NCBI RefSeq assembly: GCF_004335085.1
Contig: NZ_RQRS01000005.1
Span: 124,001 to 188,000, forward strand
Length of the DNA stretch: 64,000 nucleotides
Source of the DNA: Pedobacter nototheniae
GTDB lineage: Bacteria > Bacteroidota > Bacteroidia > Sphingobacteriales > Sphingobacteriaceae
Direction: 5' to 3'
The position numbers and the translations under genes were made by a program. The notes below the pieces were generated by a model. That model was not told where the DNA came from and did no database searches. It worked only from the letters and a program-made list of their open reading frames with translations. Of this stretch, positions 40,748 to 49,079 are shown piece after piece. How positions within the stretch are numbered: the stretch's first letter is position 1; the number at the start of each line of letters is the position of its first letter.

Positions 40748-40951
40748 ATGTATATCATTAAAGTTAAAGGCATCGCCAAAATTCCCGATTATGTTCAGTT
40801 AAGAGATGATAAATTCACCTTATTGGCTTATTTTAGGGTTGATAGACCTGATAAATCGTTAGATAAATTGGGCCTTGGAGACAAACTGGAATACATTATG
40901 CAAATGGTAAAAGATTTGCCTTTTGGGCAGATTGCTAAATTAGAAATATAA
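40748..40951 (+). CDS. Conserved small protein upstream of ftsE
   Basis: 67 residues from ATG at 40748; a GGAG lies 4 bases before it. A TTG 24 bases upstream would add eight unconserved residues and is not preferred. The chain YIIKVKGIAKIPDYVQLRDD, then FTLLAYFRV and KDLPFGQIAKLEI, is compact alpha/beta without a signal or recognisable domain. It ends 1 base before the ATP-binding gene, so it is translationally linked to it. No function can be stated. Confidence 0.65.
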   Translation: MYIIKVKGIAKIPDYVQLRDDKFTLLAYFRVDRPDKSLDKLGLGDKLEYIMQMVKDLPFGQIAKLEI

Positions 40952-40952
40952 A

Positions 40953-41636
40953 ATGGCAGAAAACGCAGTAATTCATTTAAGCAATGTTGATGTATTTCAA
41001 CAGAAACATCTGGTACTCTCAAACGTAAATCTACATGTAGAAAAAGGCGAGTTTGTGTTCTTAATTGGGCAAACAGGTTCAGGAAAAAGTAGTTTACTTA
41101 AAATTTTATATGGCGATTTACACATTGGCAATGGTAATGGAGATATTGCTGGTTTTGACCTTAAAAATCTAACCGAAAAGCAAGTTCCATTTTTGCGCCG
41201 TAAATTGGGTGTTGTATTTCAGGATTTCCAATTATTAACCGATCGTACCATTGAAAAAAATCTTGAATTTGTTTTAAAGGCAACAGGATGGAAAGATGAA
41301 AAACTTATAAATGAGCGCATTAAAGATGTTTTAGATAAAGTAGGATTACGTTCTAAAATTAAAAAAATGCCTCACGAAATTTCTGGCGGTGAGCAGCAAC
41401 GTATTGTTATTGCCAGAGCTTTGTTAAATGATCCGGAGATTATTTTAGCCGATGAACCAACTGGAAATCTTGACCCTGAAACCTCTTCAGAAATTGTTAC
41501 CCTTTTAAAACAAATTAGCCAAAACGGAACTGCTGTTTTAATGGCTACACACGATTATAATATCATTAGAACATATCCATCACGCATTATTAAATGTGAT
41601 AATGGTATTGTACATGAAGATGCACAAATAGCATAA
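40953..41636 (+). CDS. ftsE: FtsE-like ABC ATP-binding protein
   Basis: 227 residues, single cassette of the FtsE/LolD group. Walker A is LIGQTGSGKSSLLKILYG, the Q-loop is LGVVFQDFQLL, the signature is ISGGEQQRIVIARAL and Walker B is ILADEPTGNLDPETS. FtsE acts with FtsX to drive peptidoglycan hydrolases at the septum. No ftsX is adjacent, as is common in Bacteroidota, so assignment to FtsE rather than another MacB-type exporter ATPase rests on its sequence. It starts 1 base after the small protein gene. Confidence 0.82.
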   Translation: MAENAVIHLSNVDVFQQKHLVLSNVNLHVEKGEFVFLIGQTGSGKSSLLKILYGDLHIGNGNGDIAGFDLKNLTEKQVPFLRRKLGVVFQDFQLLTDRTIEKNLEFVLKATGWKDEKLINERIKDVLDKVGLRSKIKKMPHEISGGEQQRIVIARALLNDPEIILADEPTGNLDPETSSEIVTLLKQISQNGTAVLMATHDYNIIRTYPSRIIKCDNGIVHEDAQIA

Positions 41637-41657
41637 AATTCCTGACATCCGTCAGCT

Positions 41658-41710
41658 AATCAGCCAATCTGTTCAGTTAATCTAAAATAAAACTGACAGC
41701 TTGGCTGATT
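41658..41710 (+). terminator. Long imperfect hairpin after ftsE
   Basis: Arms 41658-41678 and 41691-41710 (AATCAGCCAA.CTG..CAGTT with its complement) pair over about 20 bp with two irregularities. No long T run follows, so this may be a terminator of weak type or an RNA-stabilising structure. Confidence 0.4.
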
Positions 41711-41763
41711 TCCGTTTATGGCAAAATTGTTGAGATTAAGACAAAAAAATTCAGCCTAATATT

Positions 41764-42348
41764 ATGTTTAATAAGAAGAAAAATAACGATAAAGAAGAAA
41801 ATATAATGAATCCTGAAAATACGTCAGAAAATACTGCAGCAGAAAATGTAGAAAATTCTGATGCTGTTGCAAATGAAACCGAACAAGCACCTGAATTATC
41901 TGCAGAAGAGAAATTACAAGCAGAGGTTCAACAGCTAAACGATAAATATTTACGCTTATATGCTGAGTTTGACAATTATAAACGTCGTACCCAAAAAGAG
42001 CGTGTAGAATTATTGCAAACTGCAGGTAAGGATGTAATTGTTTCTTTATTAACTGTATTAGATGATTTTGACCGTGCACTTAAAGCAATGGAAACTGCTG
42101 CTGATATAGAGCCAGTTAAAGAAGGCGTGCTTTTAGTACACAACAAGTTAAAAGGTATTTTAGCGCAAAAAGGTCTGAAAGATGTTGAAAGCATCAGCAA
42201 AGAGTTTGATACAGATTTCCATGAAGCAATCACAAATGTACCTGCTCCTACACCTGATCTTAAAGGAAAAGTAATTGACGAGGTAGAAAAAGGTTATACT
42301 TTAAATGATAATGTTATCCGCTTTGCTAAAGTTGTAGTTGGAGCGTAA
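41764..42348 (+). CDS. grpE: Nucleotide exchange factor GrpE
   Basis: 194 residues. A poorly conserved acidic N-terminus of about 50 residues (NPENTSENTAAENVENSDAV) precedes the long dimer helix (LQAEVQQLNDKYLRLYAEFDNYKRRTQKE). The beta-rich C-terminal head contains VLDDFDRALKAME, DFHEAITNVPAP and the closing GKVIDEVEKGYTLNDNVIRFAKVVVG signature of the family. It releases ADP from DnaK. It is upstream of dnaJ with 164 bases of hairpin-forming sequence between them. No dnaK is in the window. Confidence 0.97.
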   Translation: MFNKKKNNDKEENIMNPENTSENTAAENVENSDAVANETEQAPELSAEEKLQAEVQQLNDKYLRLYAEFDNYKRRTQKERVELLQTAGKDVIVSLLTVLDDFDRALKAMETAADIEPVKEGVLLVHNKLKGILAQKGLKDVESISKEFDTDFHEAITNVPAPTPDLKGKVIDEVEKGYTLNDNVIRFAKVVVGA

Positions 42349-42351
42349 AAT

Positions 42352-42417
42352 AATTATTGAATGGTTGAAGGATTGAATGAAAGAATGCAAAAATCGATTA
42401 TTTAAAATTCAATTATT
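42352..42417. repeat. TTGAATG-type hairpin repeat, copy a
   Basis: Starts AATTATTGAATGGTTGAAGG and ends AAAATTCAATTATT, so the ends are complementary. Two related copies are at 42427-42502 and 43689-43751, all around grpE-dnaJ. Confidence 0.6.
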
Positions 42418-42426
42418 AGAAATGGA

Positions 42427-42502
42427 AATTATTGAATGAATGAAGATATTGAATGAGAGGATGTAAAACTCAATCATTCTAACATTCAAAATTCAATCAT
42501 TA
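42427..42502. repeat. TTGAATG-type hairpin repeat, copy b
   Basis: Begins AATTATTGAATGAATGAAGA and ends CAAAATTCAATCATTA, with a second internal pairing of TTGAATGA with TCAATCATT-like segments. It lies directly upstream of dnaJ. Confidence 0.6.
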
Positions 42503-42512
42503 TATAAAGAAG

Positions 42513-43679
42513 ATGAGCAAAAGAGATTATTACGACGTATTGGGCGTAACCAAGGGATCAGCAGCAGATGAGATTAAGAAGGCTTATCGTAAGATGGCTA
42601 TCAAATATCACCCGGATAAAAACCCAGGAGATAAAGCTGCAGAGGATAAATTTAAAGAAGCTGCAGAGGCTTACGAAGTTTTAAGTAATCCAGAGAAAAA
42701 ACAACGCTACGATCAATTTGGTCATGCAGGTGTTGGCAGTAGTGCTGCTGGTGGTTATGGCGGTGGCGGTAACATGAATATGGATGACATATTCAGCAAT
42801 TTCGGTGATATTTTTGGTGGACACAATCCTTTCGAAAGCTTTTTTGGTGGCGGCGGTGGCGGTCAGCAACGTGGCGGTCGTCGGGTTGCTAAAGGTTCAA
42901 ACCTGCGGATAAAAGTTAAATTAACCCTTGAAGAAATTGCCCACGGTGCAGAGAAGAAGATTAAGGTTAATAAACTTATTGTTTGTAAAACCTGTGATGG
43001 CTCTGGAGCAAAGGATAAATCATCGGTAAGTACTTGCGGTACTTGCGGTGGCAGTGGCCAGGTACGTAGAGTAACCAATACTATTTTGGGGCAGATGCAA
43101 ACAGCATCTACCTGCCCTACTTGTAATGGTAGCGGGCAACAAATTACTTCAAAATGTACGGTTTGTCATGGTGATGGCGTAGTACGAGGCGAAGAAACCA
43201 TTACTATTAATATTCCTGCAGGTGTTAGCGAAGGCATGCAGTTAAGCATGAGTGGTAAAGGTAATGCAGCGCCAAATGGTGGTATTCCTGGAGATTTAAT
43301 TATCTTAATTGAAGAAACTCCACACGAAGTGCTTAAACGCGAAGGCAATAATATTGTTTATGATTTACACTTAAACTTTATTGATGCTGCTTTAGGCTTA
43401 AGTATTGAGGTACCAACAATTGATGGCAAAGCAAAAATTAAAATAGAGCCAGGTACACAAAGCGGAAAATTATTACGCTTAAAAGGTAAAGGCTTACCAG
43501 AAGTAAATTCTTACCATAGAGGTGATGAAATTATTCATATTAATATTTGGACACCTAAAGCTTTAAGTAGTGAAGAACGTAATACTTTAGAGAAATTACG
43601 TGAATCTCCAAACTTTAAGCCACAACCTGGTAAAAACGATAAAAGTTTCTTCGAAAGAATGAAGGAATATTTTGAGTAA
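42513..43679 (+). CDS. dnaJ: Chaperone DnaJ (class I Hsp40)
   Basis: 388 residues with the complete class I order. The J-domain (about 1-70) has [10 protein letters not shown] (HPD), then the Gly/Phe-rich stretch ([16 protein letters not shown]). The zinc region has four CxxCxGxG copies: [32 protein letters not shown]. Two C-terminal substrate-binding beta domains end with ERMKEYFE. It delivers substrates to DnaK and stimulates its ATPase. The 5' end follows hairpin repeats, and an 18-bp perfect inverted repeat follows the stop. Confidence 0.98.
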   Translation: MSKRDYYDVLGVTKGSAADEIKKAYRKMAIKYHPDKNPGDKAAEDKFKEAAEAYEVLSNPEKKQRYDQFGHAGVGSSAAGGYGGGGNMNMDDIFSNFGDIFGGHNPFESFFGGGGGGQQRGGRRVAKGSNLRIKVKLTLEEIAHGAEKKIKVNKLIVCKTCDGSGAKDKSSVSTCGTCGGSGQVRRVTNTILGQMQTASTCPTCNGSGQQITSKCTVCHGDGVVRGEETITINIPAGVSEGMQLSMSGKGNAAPNGGIPGDLIILIEETPHEVLKREGNNIVYDLHLNFIDAALGLSIEVPTIDGKAKIKIEPGTQSGKLLRLKGKGLPEVNSYHRGDEIIHINIWTPKALSSEERNTLEKLRESPNFKPQPGKNDKSFFERMKEYFE

Positions 43680-43688
43680 ATTTTTAAA

Positions 43689-43751
43689 TTAATGAATGAT
43701 TGAATTACTGAGTGAATATTAACATTTATTCAAAATTCAATCATTCATTAA
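43689..43751. terminator. Bidirectional hairpin after dnaJ (third TTGAATG repeat)
   Basis: Perfect 18-bp inverted repeat TTAATGAATGATTGAATT (43689-43706) with its complement (43734-43751) separated by 27 bases. It separates convergent dnaJ and the DUF3829 gene. Same sequence type as the two copies between grpE and dnaJ. Confidence 0.6.
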
Positions 43752-43757
43752 CTAATT

Positions 43758-44708
43758 TTAATCTACAAAGCTATTATAAGCAGTACGCATATAATCTTGT
43801 TTTCTAACTAAGCTTTCGCCATCATTTTGGCTAATCTTTCCTGAAGCAGAGGCATCTCTCATAACCTTTCGTGCTTCAATCAAATAATCATTAAAAGCTT
43901 CATTAAAACGTTTAAAAGAACCATCTTGCCCTGGAAATTCCTTTGCATTTGGAGGTGTCATTGCGCTATGTTTTGTATTTTGAGCTTCCAATGCGGCGTA
44001 AGCAGTTTTAATTTTAGGTTCGGCTGCTTTATATTTCTCAGCATTTTCTCCAAGTAAATGATTAAAATCATCAACCGCTTTTTTGTCATCTTTAAAAGCA
44101 AAAATATACTCTTTTAATGGGTGCGATTTTAAAATAATTCTCTCGGCATCATCGCCTATCACTTCAAGCTTTGCTAAAATTTTATCGTCATAAGTATAAT
44201 AGGTTTTACTCATGGAGTAAATAGAATCTACTAAAAGCTTCCCCTTAGCGCCCTTATCATCTTTCCAATCTTCAGCTTTTATATAATCGTTTAAGGATTT
44301 ATAAGTATCCTTTATTTTCGTCATAGCGCTATTTAAACTTGTTACGTTTTCTTTAAAAAACTTTTGGTCATCACTACTCAAGGCAGCAGGAGGCGTTTCT
44401 GGCTTAACTTTAGAATGGTTAAAATAAGGAGTAGACATTGGTGAGATTATACCTATCCAAGATAATTTATCGTTTGGCTTTTCAAGTGCCTTACTAATTC
44501 TGGTTAGTGTACGATCAAGGCTTTTCAGGTAATCGTTGTTTTTATCGGTATAACTAACCAATACGTTGTTATACTCTACAATGGCATTTGCATCATCTTT
44601 ATTAGAATCTGCATATTCCGTTTTCGCTCCATCTTTTTTATTTCCACCCTTACAAGCGGCAAATGATACGACGAAAGCAAGGGCAATTAATTTAACTGTT
44701 AATTTCAT
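43758..44708 (-). CDS. DUF3829 (YiiG-like) lipoprotein
   Basis: 316 residues. MKLTVKLIALAFVVSFAACKGG is a lipoprotein signal with the acylated Cys at residue 19. The mature part is predicted helical with long amphipathic helices, matching the YiiG/DUF3829 family of unknown function: the KYNNVLVSYTDKNNDYL-type first helix, KSHPLKEYIFAFKDDKKAVDDF, and a C-terminal RFNEAFNDYLIEARKVMRD. It is convergent with dnaJ and divergent from the ABC exporter. Confidence 0.8.
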   Translation of the reverse strand: MKLTVKLIALAFVVSFAACKGGNKKDGAKTEYADSNKDDANAIVEYNNVLVSYTDKNNDYLKSLDRTLTRISKALEKPNDKLSWIGIISPMSTPYFNHSKVKPETPPAALSSDDQKFFKENVTSLNSAMTKIKDTYKSLNDYIKAEDWKDDKGAKGKLLVDSIYSMSKTYYTYDDKILAKLEVIGDDAERIILKSHPLKEYIFAFKDDKKAVDDFNHLLGENAEKYKAAEPKIKTAYAALEAQNTKHSAMTPPNAKEFPGQDGSFKRFNEAFNDYLIEARKVMRDASASGKISQNDGESLVRKQDYMRTAYNSFVD

Positions 44709-44813
44709 GTTTTCTGGTTTTAGTAATCTGATTTTTTTTTCAAAGCAATATTCGCACCAAGAGCTGTAACGTTTAGCTTCTTTTACATTCTAAACAATAC
44801 TAAAACTGTAACT

Positions 44814-45710
44814 ATGCTCATTGTTAAAAATATTGTAAAGCAATATTCCAATCATCGTGCGCTCGATGATGTTAGTTTAGAAGTTGAAAAAGGAAAAATT
44901 TTTGGCTTATTGGGCCCAAATGGAGCCGGGAAAACGTCTTTAATTAGAATTATTACTCAAATTACTGCACCCGATAGCGGAGAAGTATTTTTTAACGGAG
45001 AAAAACTAAACGCTAATCACATTAATCAAATCGGTTATTTGCCAGAGGAACGTGGATTGTATAAAAAAATGGAAATTGGTGAACAAGTTCTTTACCTTTC
45101 AAAATTAAAGGGCTTAAGTACTTCTGAAGCAACTAAAAGAATAAAATTCTGGTTCGAAAAACTAGAAATGGGCAGTTGGTGGAGTAAAAAAGTGGAAGAT
45201 CTTAGTAAAGGTATGCAACAAAAAGTACAGTTTGTAGCTACCATTTTGCATAATCCTGAACTTATCATTTTGGACGAACCTTTCTCTGGCTTCGATCCTG
45301 TTAATGCAGACCTGATTAAAAATGAAATTTTAGAACTAAACAAGCAAGGAACTACCTTCATTTTTTCAACGCACAGAATGGAAAGTGTAGAAGAGCTTTG
45401 TGATAATATCGCTTTGATTGATAAATCTAAAAAAGTTTTGGATGGTGCTGTCGATGATATTAAAGCATCCTACAGGAACAATACTTATGTAATTGAGTAT
45501 GCAGGCGAGAGTAGTTTTGAAAGCAACTGGATGTTTGAAATATTGAATTCTGAGTCATTAAAGGAGGGCAAAAAAATCAAGTTTAAGCTTAAAGATGCTT
45601 ATACCGTAAATGATGTGCTAGGAACAATGCTACCTAAAGTTAAAATTAACCACCTGGCAGAAGTAATTCCAAGTATGAATGATATTTTTATCGAAAGTGT
45701 TAAAAAATAA
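44814..45710 (+). CDS. ABC exporter ATP-binding protein (NatA-like)
   Basis: 298 residues. Walker A is LLGPNGAGKTSLIRII, signature LSKGMQQKVQFVATI, Walker B LIILDEPFSGFDPVNADLI, then the H-loop in FIFSTHRMESVEELC. The C-terminal 70 residues are the extension typical of NatA/DrrA exporters (DDIKASYRNNTYVIEYAGES). It pairs with the permease 3 bases downstream to form a two-component exporter; the substrate (Na+, drug or lipid) cannot be determined. Confidence 0.93.
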   Translation: MLIVKNIVKQYSNHRALDDVSLEVEKGKIFGLLGPNGAGKTSLIRIITQITAPDSGEVFFNGEKLNANHINQIGYLPEERGLYKKMEIGEQVLYLSKLKGLSTSEATKRIKFWFEKLEMGSWWSKKVEDLSKGMQQKVQFVATILHNPELIILDEPFSGFDPVNADLIKNEILELNKQGTTFIFSTHRMESVEELCDNIALIDKSKKVLDGAVDDIKASYRNNTYVIEYAGESSFESNWMFEILNSESLKEGKKIKFKLKDAYTVNDVLGTMLPKVKINHLAEVIPSMNDIFIESVKK

Positions 45711-45713
45711 GCC

Positions 45714-47051
45714 ATGAATAAGATTTTACTAATTATACAAAGAGAATATTTATCGAGGGTAAAGAAAAAATCATTTATTATAATGACTTTTTTAACGCCT
45801 TTAATCGTTGCGGGCTTTTATGGACTGATTATTTATTTCAGTATTAAGGGCGTTTCTGATAAATCTGATAAGATTGCAGTAATAAACGAAAACAAAACAT
45901 TAACAGAGAAATTGACTTCAAACAAAAACCTAACCTTTGTTTATAAACAAGATTCTTTTGAGCATTTGAAAAAAAATTTAAGTGAATCTGATTTCGATTA
46001 CATTTTGTACTTACCCGATTTTAACATCGACGCACCCAAAGGCATTCAATTAATTGGTACTAAACAGGCTGGTTTATCCTTAGATGGAAAAATTTCTGAT
46101 GCAATTGAAGATTTAATCAGAGATTATAAACTTAAAAAATCAGGTATATCACAAGAAGAGCTTAACAATTTAAAAAGTACAGTAAATATTGATGTTAAAA
46201 AGATTAACGATACTGGAAAAGAAGAAAATTCTAGCGCCGGCGCAAGTACAATTATTGGTTTTGTAGCTGGTGTGCTCATGTTTATGTTCATTATGCTGTA
46301 TGGCGTACAAGTAATGCGTGGTGTAATAGAAGAAAAAACAAGTCGCATTATTGAGGTTATTATATCTTCTGTTAAGCCATTTCAACTTATGATGGGCAAA
46401 ATTATTGGCATTGCAATGGTTGGTTTAACACAGTTTTTACTTTGGATTATTTTAACTGTATCTATCTCTACACTAGCAGTAAGTGTATTTGTGAACAAAG
46501 ATGATGTAAAAAGTATAGCAATAGCTTCATCAAAAGTTCCAACGGTTAATGCAGCAAGTCAGGCACAAATATCAGCTATAAACAATGGGCCAATGGGCGA
46601 TATACAAAAAAGTTTGGAGGGGCTTGATTTCGGTAAAATTATAACTGTATTTGTATTTTACTTTTTAGGTGGTTACTTATTTTATAGTGCTTTGTACGCT
46701 GCAATAGGCTCTGCGGTTGATAGTGAAACGGAAACGCAGCAATTTATGATGCCCGTAATGATGCCCTTATTGCTCAGTTATGCGCTATCTTTAAGTGTTG
46801 TAAACAATGATCCGTATGGATCCTTAGCTTTCTGGCTTTCCATGATTCCGTTTACTTCCCCTATTGCAATGGTTGTGCGTTTACCATATGGCGTTCCGGC
46901 TTGGGAACTGATTTTATCCATGACCATTTTAATTATTGGCTTTATTGGAACAGTTTGGTTTGCTTCAAGAATTTATCGCGTTGGTATTTTAATGTATGGC
47001 AAAAAGGCAAGCTTTAAAGAAATGGTAAAATGGTTTTGGTATAAAGGCTAG
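45714..47051 (+). CDS. ABC exporter permease (NatB-like, ABC2 type)
   Basis: 445 residues. One N-terminal helix (about 20-43) precedes a soluble extracytoplasmic stretch of about 130 residues. Five to six helices follow after residue 180: IIGFVAGVLMFMFIMLYGVQVM, then the conserved motif RGVIEEKTSRIIEVIISSVKPFQLMMGKIIGI, SALYAAIGSAVDSETETQQFM and ILSMTILIIGFIGTVWFAS. The EEKT..RI.E.I..S motif and the PFQLMMGK element are marks of the NatB/YhaP family. It is 3 bases from the ATPase gene. Confidence 0.92.
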   Translation: MNKILLIIQREYLSRVKKKSFIIMTFLTPLIVAGFYGLIIYFSIKGVSDKSDKIAVINENKTLTEKLTSNKNLTFVYKQDSFEHLKKNLSESDFDYILYLPDFNIDAPKGIQLIGTKQAGLSLDGKISDAIEDLIRDYKLKKSGISQEELNNLKSTVNIDVKKINDTGKEENSSAGASTIIGFVAGVLMFMFIMLYGVQVMRGVIEEKTSRIIEVIISSVKPFQLMMGKIIGIAMVGLTQFLLWIILTVSISTLAVSVFVNKDDVKSIAIASSKVPTVNAASQAQISAINNGPMGDIQKSLEGLDFGKIITVFVFYFLGGYLFYSALYAAIGSAVDSETETQQFMMPVMMPLLLSYALSLSVVNNDPYGSLAFWLSMIPFTSPIAMVVRLPYGVPAWELILSMTILIIGFIGTVWFASRIYRVGILMYGKKASFKEMVKWFWYKG

Positions 47052-47208
47052 TTATTTTATATTTTAACGGATAAGGTTGCAAAGTTTTACGCTAAGAAAA
47101 CGAAGCTTAATTTGAAGTAGATGCTCTTCTTCGTGTTCTCTGTGCTTTTTTGCTTTGTGCACTTTGCCGTTACAATATTTACAGTGATATTTATCCAAAT
47201 TTAAAATT
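47052..47208 (+). other. Intergenic stretch with TTTGTGC-type simple repeats
   Basis: Between the permease and Ppx genes lie imperfect repeats CTTCGTGTTCTCTGTGC and TTTTTGCTTTGTGCACTTTG (about 47130-47170). This recurs in Bacteroidota intergenic DNA, in my recollection. No gene or clear terminator seen. Confidence 0.35.
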
Positions 47209-48111
47209 ATGCGTACTGCTGCCATCGATTTAGGAACAAATACCTTTCATTTAATTATTGCTGAAAAAGAAAATAATGAACTTAAAATAATCTATAAAAC
47301 AAATGCACCTGTTAGACTTGGTGAGGGTAGATTAAATGATAATTTGATTATTGATGCGGCTTTTAAACGTGGAGTAAATCAATTAAAAATTTATAGCGAA
47401 ACTTTAAAGGAGTATGGCGTTACTAAATTTAAAACCACCGGAACATCGGCAATACGGAGCGCCAGTAACGGAAAGGATTTTGTAGAGGCCGTTAAGATGG
47501 AAACAGGAATTGATATTGAAGTAATTTCTGGTGAGGAAGAAGCTACATTCATTTTTGAAGGCGTAAAAGCAAGTGGTGCAATTAAAGGCACTTCGCTTAT
47601 TATGGATATTGGTGGTGGAAGCACCGAATTTATTATCTGCAATAACGAAGGTTTATTATGGAAAAAGAGTTATAACATTGGGGCCGCACGGTTAATGCAA
47701 CGTTTTTTTCATTCAGATCCTTTAAGTAAAGCTGATGAAAGCCTAATTTTAGAACATCTTGAGGAAACTATGGAAGGTTTAAAACAGGTTTGTAAAGAAT
47801 ATAAACCTACAACTTTAATAGGTTCTGCCGGGGCTTTTGAAACTTTTGCGGGTATTCTACATCCTGAATTAAATACGAAGGAAATTAAATCTGCATCAAT
47901 AAATTTTAACGCTTATCAAGAGTTAGCAGCATCGTTCTTAAAATCTACTCATGCTGAGCGTGAAAACATGGAAGGGTTAATTCCGTTGCGGGTTGATATG
48001 ATTGTAATGGCAGCTTTGCTAACCAATTATGTATTAAATTTTACGGAAATAAAAACTATAAAACTTTCTACCTACGACTTAAAAATGGGTGTTTTGGCGA
48101 GTTTGAATTAG
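47209..48111 (+). CDS. ppx: Exopolyphosphatase / guanosine pentaphosphatase (Ppx/GppA)
   Basis: 300 residues, the N-terminal two ASKHA subdomains only, which is the short form common in Bacteroidota. MRTAAIDLGTNTFHLIIAE is the phosphate-1 loop, FKTTGTSAIRSASN follows, GEEEATFIFEGVKAS is a Glu-containing active-site segment, and LIMDIGGGSTEFIICN is the phosphate-2 motif. It would hydrolyse polyphosphate ends or pppGpp. No ppk gene is adjacent. Confidence 0.92.
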   Translation: MRTAAIDLGTNTFHLIIAEKENNELKIIYKTNAPVRLGEGRLNDNLIIDAAFKRGVNQLKIYSETLKEYGVTKFKTTGTSAIRSASNGKDFVEAVKMETGIDIEVISGEEEATFIFEGVKASGAIKGTSLIMDIGGGSTEFIICNNEGLLWKKSYNIGAARLMQRFFHSDPLSKADESLILEHLEETMEGLKQVCKEYKPTTLIGSAGAFETFAGILHPELNTKEIKSASINFNAYQELAASFLKSTHAERENMEGLIPLRVDMIVMAALLTNYVLNFTEIKTIKLSTYDLKMGVLASLN

Positions 48112-48163
48112 TTCTATCAGAATAAAAATTTGTTTTGTGATGGAAAATAAACGCATGGAAAAT

Positions 48164-48622
48164 TTAAATTTCCATGCGCATCTCTAATAAATTAGATGTA
48201 AAACCTGCTTTGCTGTAAGCTTTTTTTGCCGCTATGTTTTCATCATAAACTTCAAGCCGTATTTCAGAAATTCCCTTTTCTTTTGCCCAACGTAGAAGTT
48301 CTTCTAATATAACTTTGTTTATGCCTTTGCCACGAAATTCTGGCTTCACAAACATAAAACCTAAATATGCAAATTGAGCATGCTTTAAGTAAGGTTTAGC
48401 CGTTAAAATTTTAGCATAACCGGATCCTACAACTTCTCCATTAATTTCAGCAACAAGCACTTCTGCTTCTGATGATTTTATTAGTTCTAATAAATCGTAA
48501 TAATGAATTTCGCCAGGTTTTAGCGTGCTATCATAAGGTCGTTCTGCTAATACAATCCCTTTTTCAAATTCGAGTAAAGTATCTATTTCCTTCTCTTGCG
48601 CTTGTCTAACTATCATTTCCAT
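48164..48622 (-). CDS. GNAT family N-acetyltransferase
   Basis: 152 residues. The acetyl-CoA motif A is FAYLGFMFVKPEFRGKGINKVILEELL (Q/RxxGxG/A, here RGKGIN). Motif B follows as SEIRLEVYDENIAAKKAYSKAGF. These and the final MRMEI strand give a complete GNAT fold. Acceptor unknown. It is the last gene before the 21-bp array and is transcribed away from it. Confidence 0.9.
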   Translation of the reverse strand: MEMIVRQAQEKEIDTLLEFEKGIVLAERPYDSTLKPGEIHYYDLLELIKSSEAEVLVAEINGEVVGSGYAKILTAKPYLKHAQFAYLGFMFVKPEFRGKGINKVILEELLRWAKEKGISEIRLEVYDENIAAKKAYSKAGFTSNLLEMRMEI

Positions 48623-48700
48623 TTCAAATTGTATTTACTTACAATTACAAATATGTTGAATATTTTAAGCTTGAGGAAAGAATAATCTTCAAAAAACACA

Positions 48701-48952
48701 ATGCCTATTAAATAGGGAATGATGCCTATTAGATAGGGAAAAATCCCTCTTAGATAGGGAACAATGCCTCTTTAACAGGGAACAATGCCTCTCATACAGG
48801 AAACATTCCCTCTTAGATAGGGAACAATGCCTCTTTAACAGGGAACAATCCCGCTCATACAAGGAATGATGCCTCTAATATAGGGAACATTCCCTCTTAG
48901 ATAGGGAAAAATGCCTCTTAAACAGGGAACAATGCCTCTTTTACAGGGAAGT
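48701..48952. repeat. Twelve exact-period tandem units of 21 bp
   Basis: Units start at 48701, 48722, 48743 and every 21 bases to 48932, with no insertion or deletion over 252 bp. The consensus is near ATGCCTCTTANATAGGGAACA with substitutions; several units read TCCCTCTTAGATAGGGA, a CCCT/AGGG palindrome with a 7-base centre. All six frames contain stops within one or two units, so it is not coding. The units differ at scattered positions rather than by spacers, so it is not a CRISPR array. Confidence 0.95.
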
Positions 48953-49079
48953 TATCACTATAAGGTATAAAGGAACCTTATAAGCCTATCTAATAGCACA
49001 AAAATTCATCTTAATAAGATTGCTTCATATCCGGCAACTCAAGTTTAACAGTAAAATCTTTTATTTAAAGATGGGTTAT
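48953..49079. other. AT-rich spacer after the 21-bp array
   Basis: An inverted repeat TATAAGGT/ACCTTATA (48960-48983 region) follows the array, then a stretch with a half-unit-like GCCTATCTAATAG. Otherwise nothing recognisable before the stop of the SDR gene. Confidence 0.4.

Noticed and set aside
48701..48952. Possible CRISPR array
   Set aside because: The units are contiguous 21-mers that all resemble each other; there are no unique spacers, no leader and no cas genes in the window.
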